Shown: positions 1-5,729 of the stretch, one piece after another
Layout of the letters: the number at the start of each line of letters is the position of its first letter
How positions within the stretch are numbered: position 1 is the first letter of the stretch
The notes under the pieces: model-generated
Told to the model about the DNA's origin: nothing
The model's input: the letters and a program-made list of their open reading frames with translations, nothing else
The model's database searches: none
From: Candidatus Kuenenia stuttgartensis
GTDB taxonomy: Bacteria; Planctomycetota; Planctomycetia; Isosphaerales; Isosphaeraceae
Assembly (NCBI GenBank): GCA_945874095.1
Contig: CAMCFM010000147.1
Span: forward strand, 1-8,675
Length of the DNA: 8,675 bases
Reading direction: 5' to 3'
Translations under genes and position numbers: made by a program

Positions 1-1163
1 TTCCAGCCTTGGTCAATGAATCGGTACATCCCCAGCCAGGCGGGTGTGCGGTCCATATTGCCATGGCAGTGCACCAGAACCGGCCAGTTTTCAGGCTTGC
101 GCACCTCATCAAGCGTGGATTGCACATAGACAGAGCCGTAAGTCTTTCCCTGAGCACGGATATAGCGAATTCCGTGCGATTCGGCATAAGCCACTTCCTT
201 GGGGAAGTTGGGGTGCCTTTGAGGCGTGTCTTCGTTGAACAGGTTGATGATGGTCTTGAAATGATGACGCTCATTGGCCAGAGCCAGACCGGTGGGTGGT
301 GGCATGGCGGAGACGTATAACTGGCCTGGTATGACCACTTTAAAGCGTGGGATCGGCCAGTGGAGCCAATGTATATAGAAACCGGCCTGAATCAGGATCA
401 GGATCAGTCCAGCTGTACTGAAAGCCATTCTGCGACTAATCTTGCGATGATTTGACTCGCTTAGTTGCGGTAATTCGCTGAGCCGGGTGATCAATGCCCC
501 CAGAATGATCGACTGTGTCACAATCATCGCCCATCGCGGCCAATATCCCCACGGTTCCGGGTCGGGCCAGCCTGCGATTCTGCAACATAAACCAAGTCCC
601 GCCAGCACGGAAAGGGCTCTCCAGCCGGGCGAGGCTTTTCGGTATAAGATACGGCTATGTCGGGTAATAGGATAGATGATCAGGGTTAGGATCAAGGCGG
701 CTAAAACTCCCAATGCCCCACGGGTGGCCAGTGGAGTGCTGACCCGCGTGATGGCTTGCCAGGCGAGCCCATGCCAGCCATCGGGGGTGGGATCAGGGGC
801 GGAACCGATCCAGAGACCGGCCAGGCAAAACCCGATAATCGTTGTCCGGATAGAGACTTCTGCACTGTCAATTTGCTGAAGGTCTCGACGCATGAACAAA
901 ATTGCAGAGAGGCCGATGCCGGCTGCACTCATGTAAAGGACGACAAGGTCGAGCGTATCTCCAGGCTCAGCAAGTCGATAAGCAAATGGGGCATAGCTGC
1001 TGTAATGGTCGCGATTCAGGCCGGGGTATTCCGGGTCGAAGTCGTGCGAGAAATCGATTGCGTGCCAGATGGCTACAATGGCCAGCAGGCTGCAAAATAT
1101 GGCTGTGGCACGGGATCCATCGCCTTTGAATAACCAGCGGGACCAATCGTTAAGTCGTTGCAT
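1..1163 (-). CDS. Multi-pass membrane protein with C-terminal tyrosine/dual-specificity phosphatase domain (partial, runs off left edge)
   Basis: Translating the minus strand from the ATG at 1163 gives 387 codons with no stop up to the window edge, so the gene is 3'-truncated here. The start is supported by a GGAAGGAA ribosome-binding site 9 nt upstream (1173-1180) and an in-frame TGA at 1188-1190, with no other start between. Residues 1-265 are strongly hydrophobic in blocks near 19-37, 70-90, 104-122, 148-168, 211-227 and 246-264, suggesting about six or seven membrane spans. A soluble domain begins near 270 (PGQLYVSAMPPPTG) and reaches the phosphatase loop VHCHGNMDRT: Cys366 as nucleophile, Arg372 as phosphate-binding arginine, spaced as in the HCX5R signature of cysteine phosphatases. 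The general-acid loop is not obvious. It is the last visible gene of the ketosynthase-ACP-acyltransferase series, 118 nt downstream of the acyltransferase. Substrate is unknown: a phosphoprotein, lipid phosphate or inositol phosphate are all possible. The phosphatase fold is fairly secure; the role is not. Confidence 0.82.
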   Translation of the reverse strand, partial: MQRLNDWSRWLFKGDGSRATAIFCSLLAIVAIWHAIDFSHDFDPEYPGLNRDHYSSYAPFAYRLAEPGDTLDLVVLYMSAAGIGLSAILFMRRDLQQIDSAEVSIRTTIIGFCLAGLWIGSAPDPTPDGWHGLAWQAITRVSTPLATRGALGVLAALILTLIIYPITRHSRILYRKASPGWRALSVLAGLGLCCRIAGWPDPEPWGYWPRWAMIVTQSIILGALITRLSELPQLSESNHRKISRRMAFSTAGLILILIQAGFYIHWLHWPIPRFKVVIPGQLYVSAMPPPTGLALANERHHFKTIINLFNEDTPQRHPNFPKEVAYAESHGIRYIRAQGKTYGSVYVQSTLDEVRKPENWPVLVHCHGNMDRTPAWLGMYRFIDQGW

Positions 1164-1172
1164 GATCGCGGA

Positions 1173-1180
1173 TTCCTTCC
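1173..1180 (-). promoter_or_regulatory. Ribosome-binding site of the membrane phosphatase gene
   Basis: The minus strand reads GGAAGGAA, 9 nt before the ATG at 1163. It contains a clear AAGGA core and fixes the start of a gene that has no stop codon within the window. Confidence 0.6.
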
Positions 1181-1281
1181 CGTGAACTCAGACATGATCC
1201 TCTCGGATTCCCGACCGATTCAAGGCCAGGAATAAGTGTGTCCAAGTGAATCATCAATCATGACTTATAAGTAAAAAACGG

Positions 1282-2334
1282 TCAATCCCGAGTGGCGTGC
1301 AATCTGGATGTCTTGGCCGACTCGCTGGTTACACCAAAATGAGGGGCCTTTAAACCATGTGCTGGACTGAGAGTAACCTCGGAGCTGGGTGTATCGACTT
1401 CGATCACTTTCACGTCGAGTGAAGCAGGACTTGTATCAAAGTTCCAGAGAAAATAATCGTTCGAATTCAAGGGGTCCTGCTTTACTTTCGCTTCAACCCG
1501 ATCAAGAGCCTCTTGAACCAGCAACTGCAGCGATTCACCCGCCTGAATGTGTTGTACAGGTCCAAACTCAAGTTTGTGACGCCCATTGGGCATCATTGAG
1601 CAATAGCAAGGCAGAACAGGGGCGCCTGACCTTTGGGCGAGAACGGCCCAGATCGGGGTAAACTTCCAAAGCTCGCCCATGAAGCGACCTACAACCGATT
1701 GGTTATCGTTCCAGCGGACGTCAGATGCCACCAACACCACATGCTTGGCCTTCAAGCATCTGAGACTTCTGAAGATCGAAGCGACACCATCGTTACCTGA
1801 CTTTTTCCTCGAAATAAAGAGTTCCTTCTGGCCTAATGGGCCAGTGGACTCAAAGTATTTGAGCAAGGACTTGCTGAGGTGTCGGGGCCGCTCGGTCAAG
1901 AATCGGAAGTCTATGCCCTTACGCAACATCCAGTGTCCGGGCAGGACATGCGCTCCGTAATGGTTTGAGAGCAGGATGATCCCCTTGCCCTCGTCCATGG
2001 CAGCGTCAAAATACTCTTGCCCGACAATCTCAAAAGTGTCCAAAGCACGGCTTACGTTTGGACCATCCACCAGCATATCACGCAGGTTCCAGCGTGTGTG
2101 TCGTCCGGAAAGACTCCGAGCAACTGCGTTTACATCCCAATCAGTGCCAAGAAACGTTTTGGCGGAACTGACAGCAGTTTGGAGCTCTTTTCGAAGTTCA
2201 GGAATTTTGTCATATTCCAATCGCCCGATGAGTTCAACGAAGTTCGTGGCTTTACTGATCGGCAAGCATCGCAGGACCGGAACAACGATCCGGCCCATGA
2301 CCCACTTCCGAAAGTTCATGCCACTTCGACGCAT
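1282..2334 (-). CDS. LpxL/HtrB-like lysophospholipid (lipid A-type) acyltransferase
   Basis: About 350 residues, close to the roughly 300-350 of LpxL/HtrB late acyltransferases. These are inner-membrane-associated enzymes that move an acyl chain from acyl-ACP to a lipid acceptor. The hallmark region LLSNHYGAHVLPGHWMLRKG (residues about 121-140) aligns with the family's HFGNWE-type active-site block, followed by a basic stretch (RFLTERPRHLSKSL), an ISRKKSGNDG segment, the LVASDVRWND block and an APVLPCY strand, all in family order. The usual acidic partner in HX4(D/E) is replaced by Val in HYGAHV, so chemistry or acceptor may differ from LpxL. The N-terminus has a basic, moderately hydrophobic segment (WVMGRIVVPVL). 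Start is uncertain: ATG 2334 is chosen, but an in-frame GTG at 2343 and ATG at 2319 are alternatives and none has a strong ribosome-binding site. It lies 75 nt after the ACP gene on the same strand, which supports an acyl-ACP donor. The last 45 residues or so look non-conserved and polar. Confidence 0.8.
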   Translation of the reverse strand: MRRSGMNFRKWVMGRIVVPVLRCLPISKATNFVELIGRLEYDKIPELRKELQTAVSSAKTFLGTDWDVNAVARSLSGRHTRWNLRDMLVDGPNVSRALDTFEIVGQEYFDAAMDEGKGIILLSNHYGAHVLPGHWMLRKGIDFRFLTERPRHLSKSLLKYFESTGPLGQKELFISRKKSGNDGVASIFRSLRCLKAKHVVLVASDVRWNDNQSVVGRFMGELWKFTPIWAVLAQRSGAPVLPCYCSMMPNGRHKLEFGPVQHIQAGESLQLLVQEALDRVEAKVKQDPLNSNDYFLWNFDTSPASLDVKVIEVDTPSSEVTLSPAHGLKAPHFGVTSESAKTSRLHATRD

Positions 2335-2409
2335 CTTTAGCACCCGATCTTGGTCTGCAAAACGATGGAATCTTCATGAAAAAACTTGAAAACCCGGGAC
2401 ACCAACGGC

Positions 2410-2667
2410 TCAGGCGGCCAGAAGTTTCACACCACGTTTTTTGAGCCCGTCCAAGAGGTCCGACACAGTCAAAATCCCTGAAATCTCTTCGTCGGTCCAT
2501 TCAATCCCAAAATCGTCTTGAATGTTTAATAAAATACTCACGAAGTCAAGGCTGTCCACTCCCAGATCATCCTGGAAACGGCTGGTCGATGTGATCAGGA
2601 CTTTCGACGGTATCTTGGCTGTGGTACGGATGTTCTGGATCAACTCATCGTGTCGAATTTCAATCAT
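2410..2667 (-). CDS. Acyl carrier protein
   Basis: An 85-residue protein of normal ACP size. Ser39 in DDLGVDSLDFV is the expected 4'-phosphopantetheine attachment site (DSL motif), followed by the helix-II sequence and an acidic DDFGIEWTDEEI segment typical of ACPs. It would carry growing acyl chains as thioesters in the cytoplasm. The start at 2667 is chosen because AGGAG lies 8 nt upstream (2676-2680) and the protein then has canonical ACP length; a longer in-frame reading to 2799 adds an unrelated N-terminus lying inside the ketosynthase gene. The ATG overlaps the ketosynthase stop by 8 nt, indicating translational coupling. Being paired with its own ketosynthase and followed by an acyltransferase, it is probably a dedicated carrier and not the housekeeping fatty-acid ACP; that is inference. 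The C-terminus ends in a basic KKRGVKLLAA tail. Confidence 0.9.
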   Translation of the reverse strand: MIEIRHDELIQNIRTTAKIPSKVLITSTSRFQDDLGVDSLDFVSILLNIQDDFGIEWTDEEISGILTVSDLLDGLKKRGVKLLAA

Positions 2668-3952
2668 CGTTCCATCTCCTGAACACGAGAGCGTTATTAG
2701 TACCGCCGAATCCAAACGATGCAGACATCGCATGAAGAATCGGTTTCGATCGAGCCTGGCCTGGAACGTAATCCAGATCAAGTTCGGGATCGACCACATG
2801 ATTTATGGTCGGCACAATCTCGCCACGCCTTAAACTTTCTACGGTCGTTATTGCCTCCAAAGCGGACGCTGCACCCAGAGAATGACCCAGTGCTCCCTTA
2901 ATCGAGCTTACTGGAATCTGTTTTGTAAAATCGCCGTAAACACCTTTAAGAGCAAGTGTTTCCGTCGAATCATTTACGGTTGTGCTGGTGCCGTGGGCGT
3001 TGTAATAATCGATACAATTGGTCTCAATTCCGGCATCTTGCAGAGCCAGCTTCAGGCACTTTTCAATTTGGGATTTGAACGGGGCGGCCATATGATAACC
3101 GTCCGAGTTCACGGCCAATCCTACAAATTCTCCGAGGATTTCGAGGTTCAGGCGGCGGGCTTCGTCCAACGTGGAGAGGGCGATCATGCCCGACCCTTCG
3201 CTCATCACAAACCCGGCCCGATCGGCGCTGAAAGGGCGACTGGATTGACTGGGATCGTCAAAACCACGGTCGCCGGGCTTGATCACAGCCAGAGCCTTCA
3301 TGGTGGCAAAAGAGTTCACAACGGATGGCACGAACACACTTTCGGATGCTCCACACAGGGCCATATCAGCCATTCCGAGCCGGATCAGCATGGCCCCAAG
3401 CACCAGAGCATGACCGCCCGACGCACACGCATTGGAGGGGCCAAAACCGGGCCCCAGAAGACCTAAATGCTGGCTGATTTGGCCCCCCAATTGGTTGATC
3501 AGCAGGCCGGGAACGGTGTAAGGCCCCATATTGAGCCGCCCGCGTGATTCAGCCTTAACCCGTTCGTTGTCTTGTAAATCCATTCCACCAAAAGCACTTG
3601 CGGCGACAACGGCGACTCGGTCGGGGTCGTAAGGCTTACCAGTCAACGGTTTCCAGGCTTCTTCGGCAGAGGCGAGGCCAAGGTGCAGGAAGCGGGCTTC
3701 GAGTTTTACGATCCGCGGATCAGAGTCAGGGCTGGTTGGCCCAAAGCCATCGACAAAACCACCAATGTCAGTCATAAAGCGTTCAAGAGGAAGACGATCC
3801 GTATTACGGGTGATACCGCCACGCCCGTCTCTCAGGCCGGCCCATGTGGCTGGCCAGTTACGGCCCAGACATGATGTGGCCCCCATCCCGACAACCACGA
3901 TTCGAGGACGATTCCGATGGTCAACATTTTGACTTGTGCTGGTATTCATCAT
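2660..3952 (-). CDS. Beta-ketoacyl-ACP synthase (FabF/KAS II-like)
   Basis: A 430-residue protein, the usual length for KAS II enzymes, which condense malonyl-ACP with an acyl primer. All catalytic parts are visible: the N-terminal strand RIVVVGMGATSCLG (17-30), nucleophile Cys176 in SNACASGG, first histidine His320 in NAHGTSTTVND, Lys352 and second histidine His357 in SIKGALGHSLGA, and the C-terminal glycine-rich SFGFGGTNNALVF (412-424). The complete Cys-His-His triad means it should be an active condensing enzyme and not a chain-length-factor-type partner. It is the first gene of a minus-strand series and overlaps the ACP start by 8 nt. The start is ATG 3952 or the adjacent ATG 3949; neither has a good ribosome-binding site. 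The Thr-to-Ser change after the nucleophile (CASG instead of the FabF-like CATG) hints at a specialised clade and not the housekeeping fabF. No gene symbol is given because paralogues of this family are many. Confidence 0.9.
   Translation of the reverse strand: MMNTSTSQNVDHRNRPRIVVVGMGATSCLGRNWPATWAGLRDGRGGITRNTDRLPLERFMTDIGGFVDGFGPTSPDSDPRIVKLEARFLHLGLASAEEAWKPLTGKPYDPDRVAVVAASAFGGMDLQDNERVKAESRGRLNMGPYTVPGLLINQLGGQISQHLGLLGPGFGPSNACASGGHALVLGAMLIRLGMADMALCGASESVFVPSVVNSFATMKALAVIKPGDRGFDDPSQSSRPFSADRAGFVMSEGSGMIALSTLDEARRLNLEILGEFVGLAVNSDGYHMAAPFKSQIEKCLKLALQDAGIETNCIDYYNAHGTSTTVNDSTETLALKGVYGDFTKQIPVSSIKGALGHSLGAASALEAITTVESLRRGEIVPTINHVVDPELDLDYVPGQARSKPILHAMSASFGFGGTNNALVFRRWNDD
2676..2680 (-). 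promoter_or_regulatory. Ribosome-binding site of the ACP gene
   Basis: The minus strand reads AGGAG, 8 nt before the ATG at 2667 and inside the end of the ketosynthase gene. It decides for the 85-residue ACP over a 129-residue extension. Confidence 0.7.
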
Positions 3953-4010
3953 CTTTTACGGAGGTTCAGCTAATGGAAATCAGGTGAGAATGGTTTGCGA
4001 TACACGAAAG

Positions 4011-4038
4011 ATTGTACTGGTTTTACCGATTCTGTCGA
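4011..4038 (-). promoter_or_regulatory. Candidate sigma70-type promoter for the ketosynthase operon
   Basis: On the minus strand TCGACA (4033-4038, 5 of 6 match to TTGACA) is followed after 16 nt by TACAAT (4011-4016, 5 of 6 match to TATAAT). This would start transcription near 4004, about 50 nt before the ketosynthase ATG. Found by eye; planctomycete promoters are poorly defined. Confidence 0.4.
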
Positions 4039-4104
4039 CCTGTACCACCTGGATCAGGATTGGAAATATCACAGGTGTCTGGATTGGAAAGGTCGAGATT
4101 TGGT

Positions 4105-4271
4105 GGATGTCCAGCGGGGCGTGTCTGATAGGTGTCTCCCCTTGGAGCCTGGATGGCTAGTGCTCCGTCAAGTCAAGATTGTTGGGTAGGCGGGCGCCAC
4201 TAGTCATGTCCTCTGAACATCCATAACCCCTGGATGAGTATTCTTTTGGGCTCCAATAGGAGACACCTATC
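4105..4271. repeat. Interrupted inverted repeat; third, opposite-facing copy of the repeat unit
   Basis: The plus-strand segment 4127-4149 (GATAGGTGTCTCC, two variable bases, TTGGAGCC) is the reverse complement of 4249-4271, with only the two middle bases differing. The loop is 99 bp. The similarity extends leftward: GGATGTCCAG at 4105-4114 matches the same motif on the minus strand in the copy at 4278-4328. A fourth fragment, AGGTGTCT followed by GGATTGGA, is at 4073-4088, and GGATTGGAAA occurs at both 4057-4066 and 4081-4090. Confidence 0.7.
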
Positions 4272-4328
4272 AATAGACATGTCCTCTGGACATCCATAAC
4301 CTCTGAACCCGTAATCTTTTGGGCTCCA
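4205..4328 (-). repeat. Two imperfect 51-bp direct repeats, 73 bp apart
   Basis: Copies at 4205-4255 and 4278-4328 align without gaps, with 7 mismatches in 51 by hand count. Shared blocks on the plus strand are CATGTCCTCTG, ACATCCATAACC and CTTTTGGGCTCCA. The 22 nt between them hold the arm of a longer inverted repeat. A 61-codon reading frame on the minus strand (4385-4200) crosses both, but its sequence is just the repeat read through twice, so it is not called as a gene. Probably part of an interspersed repeat family; that needs a genome-wide comparison. Confidence 0.75.
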
Positions 4329-4613
4329 GCCTCGGTTGGTTTTGAAACCGGAACTTATTTTCGGCCTGATACTTAGCATGATCATGGTTTAAATCCACGG
4401 ATCTATCTTCGTATTATGTCTTGTACCTGGAATCAGAATTCATGGGATTTACAATACACGCAAATCATATGGAATTTCATTCAAAGTTGGTATGAACGGG
4501 CAAGTCATTCAGCCAAATCTCCGCGATGCATTGCAGATCCGCCTTATCTGCTTTACATTACGACCCTGACCTGAACCTTAAATCTCGTTCCAAGCCACTC
4601 CCAAAGGTGCCAC
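4329..4613. other. Gene-free remainder of the spacer before the serine hydrolase
   Basis: I see no convincing gene, RNA or hairpin terminator here. It is more AT-rich than the flanking genes. Short reading frames lack ribosome-binding sites and recognisable sequence. A weak candidate promoter at 4531-4559 is given separately. Confidence 0.5.
4531..4559 (+). promoter_or_regulatory. Weak candidate promoter for the serine hydrolase
   Basis: TTGCAG (4531-4536) and TACATT (4554-4559) are 17 nt apart, placing a start point about 48 nt before the ATG at 4614. Spacing is ideal but the match to consensus is modest. Confidence 0.22.
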
Positions 4614-5711
4614 ATGCATTTGAGCCGCGTTTTGACCTGCCTGACCCTACTTTTCATGGCAATCAGCCTGCCCTTACAGGCTCAATCAAGCCTTCCACGC
4701 AGCACGCCCGAGGCTCAGGGCGTCTCCTCAAGCGTGGTTCGCAGTTTTGTCGAAGCGGCCGACAAAAAGGTCAACACCATGCACAGCGTGATGATCGTTC
4801 GCCACGGTCATGTGGTGGCTGAAGGCTGGTGGAAGCCTCAAACGGCTGAAACACCGCATGTGATGCACTCTCTGAGCAAGAGCTTCAGCTCTACGGCCAT
4901 CGGGCTGGCTATCGCTGACGGTAAGCTTAGCCTTGACGACGAGATTCTGAAATTCTTTCCTGAAGATGCCCCGCCTGTGCCTTCCAAAAATCTCAAGTCC
5001 ATGCGAGTGCGCGACTTGCTGATCATGTCCACCGGCCATGAAAACGAGCCAAAACTGGCCGGCTCGGCAAACTGGGCGAAAACCTTTCTGGCTCATCCCG
5101 TACCCCATAAACCCGGCACGCACTTTGTTTATAACACTCCAGCCACTTATATGCTCTCAGCCATCGTGCAGAAGGTGACGGGCCAGACGGTTCTGGATTA
5201 TCTCAAGCCACGGCTTTTTGAGCCTCTGGGCATTACCAACCCGAAGTGGGGCGTAAGTCCTCAGGGAGTCAGTCTAGGCGGCTTTGGTTTGTATATCCGC
5301 ACGGAAGACATTGCCAAATTCGGCCAGCTTTATAACCAAAATGGGAAATGGGAGGGCAAGCAGATCATCCCTGAATCGTGGACCCGACTGGCCACCTCCC
5401 GGCAGACATCCAATGGAAGCAATCCCCAAAGCGATTGGGATCAGGGCTATGGATACCAGTTCTGGAGATGCCGCAACGGAGGGTTTCGTGGAGATGGTGC
5501 CAATGGCCAGTTCTGTATCGTTCTGCCTGAACACGACACCGTAATTGCCATCACAGCCGACACGCGCGACATGCAAAGCATTCTGAACGTGGTCTGGGAG
5601 AATCTCCTGCCCGCCCTTCAGCCCAAGGCCCTGCCTGATAATAAAACCGATCAGGACCTGCTCAAACAGACCCTCTCGAATCTCTCCATTCGGGAACCGG
5701 CCAAGAAATAA
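4614..5711 (+). CDS. Secreted serine hydrolase, class C beta-lactamase/penicillin-binding fold
   Basis: A 365-residue protein of the PF00144-type family (class C beta-lactamases, DD-peptidases, esterases). Residues 1-23 look like a signal peptide: one basic residue, a hydrophobic core (VLTCLTLLFMAISLPL), and a likely cut after LQA. The SxxK motif is SLSK at 86-89 (Ser86 nucleophile, Lys89 base). The second motif is the Y-N-T of FVYNTPATYML at 173-175, the third is likely in the glycine-rich DGANGQF region (294-300) ahead of a typical final strand (IVLPEHDTVIAITA). Internal landmarks such as RVRDLLIMSTG and YLKPRLFEPLGI are typical. The start has AAAGGTG four nt upstream. True beta-lactamase activity cannot be inferred: most relatives of this type are uncharacterised periplasmic hydrolases or esterases. 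It stands alone on the plus strand and converges on the next gene with an 18-nt gap and no evident hairpin terminator. Confidence 0.87.
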   Translation: MHLSRVLTCLTLLFMAISLPLQAQSSLPRSTPEAQGVSSSVVRSFVEAADKKVNTMHSVMIVRHGHVVAEGWWKPQTAETPHVMHSLSKSFSSTAIGLAIADGKLSLDDEILKFFPEDAPPVPSKNLKSMRVRDLLIMSTGHENEPKLAGSANWAKTFLAHPVPHKPGTHFVYNTPATYMLSAIVQKVTGQTVLDYLKPRLFEPLGITNPKWGVSPQGVSLGGFGLYIRTEDIAKFGQLYNQNGKWEGKQIIPESWTRLATSRQTSNGSNPQSDWDQGYGYQFWRCRNGGFRGDGANGQFCIVLPEHDTVIAITADTRDMQSILNVVWENLLPALQPKALPDNKTDQDLLKQTLSNLSIREPAKK

Positions 5712-5729
5712 GCCATTTCCCAGTCAGAT

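Noticed and set aside
1273..1290. Possible terminator after the acyltransferase gene
   Set aside because: The minus strand has a run of six T but only a 3-4 bp stem before it, too weak to call, and the next gene follows on the same strand.
2668..2799. N-terminal extension of the ACP (129-residue version)
   Set aside because: The added residues overlap the ketosynthase coding region and resemble no ACP; AGGAG 8 nt before the ATG at 2667 supports the 85-residue form.
2882..3466. 194-codon plus-strand frame
   Set aside because: It lies wholly antisense to the ketosynthase gene, has no recognisable motif and no ribosome-binding site; the ketosynthase motifs on the other strand are decisive.
3995..4189. 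64-codon plus-strand frame and its overlapping 74-codon neighbour
   Set aside because: They cross the candidate promoter and the inverted repeat copy; no ribosome-binding site or known motif.
4205..4328. Possible CRISPR
   Set aside because: Only two 51-bp units with 7 differences, separated by 22 bp that form part of an inverted repeat; no array and no cas gene.
4200..4385. 61-codon minus-strand frame
   Set aside because: Its sequence is the two direct repeats read in phase, with no independent sign of a protein.
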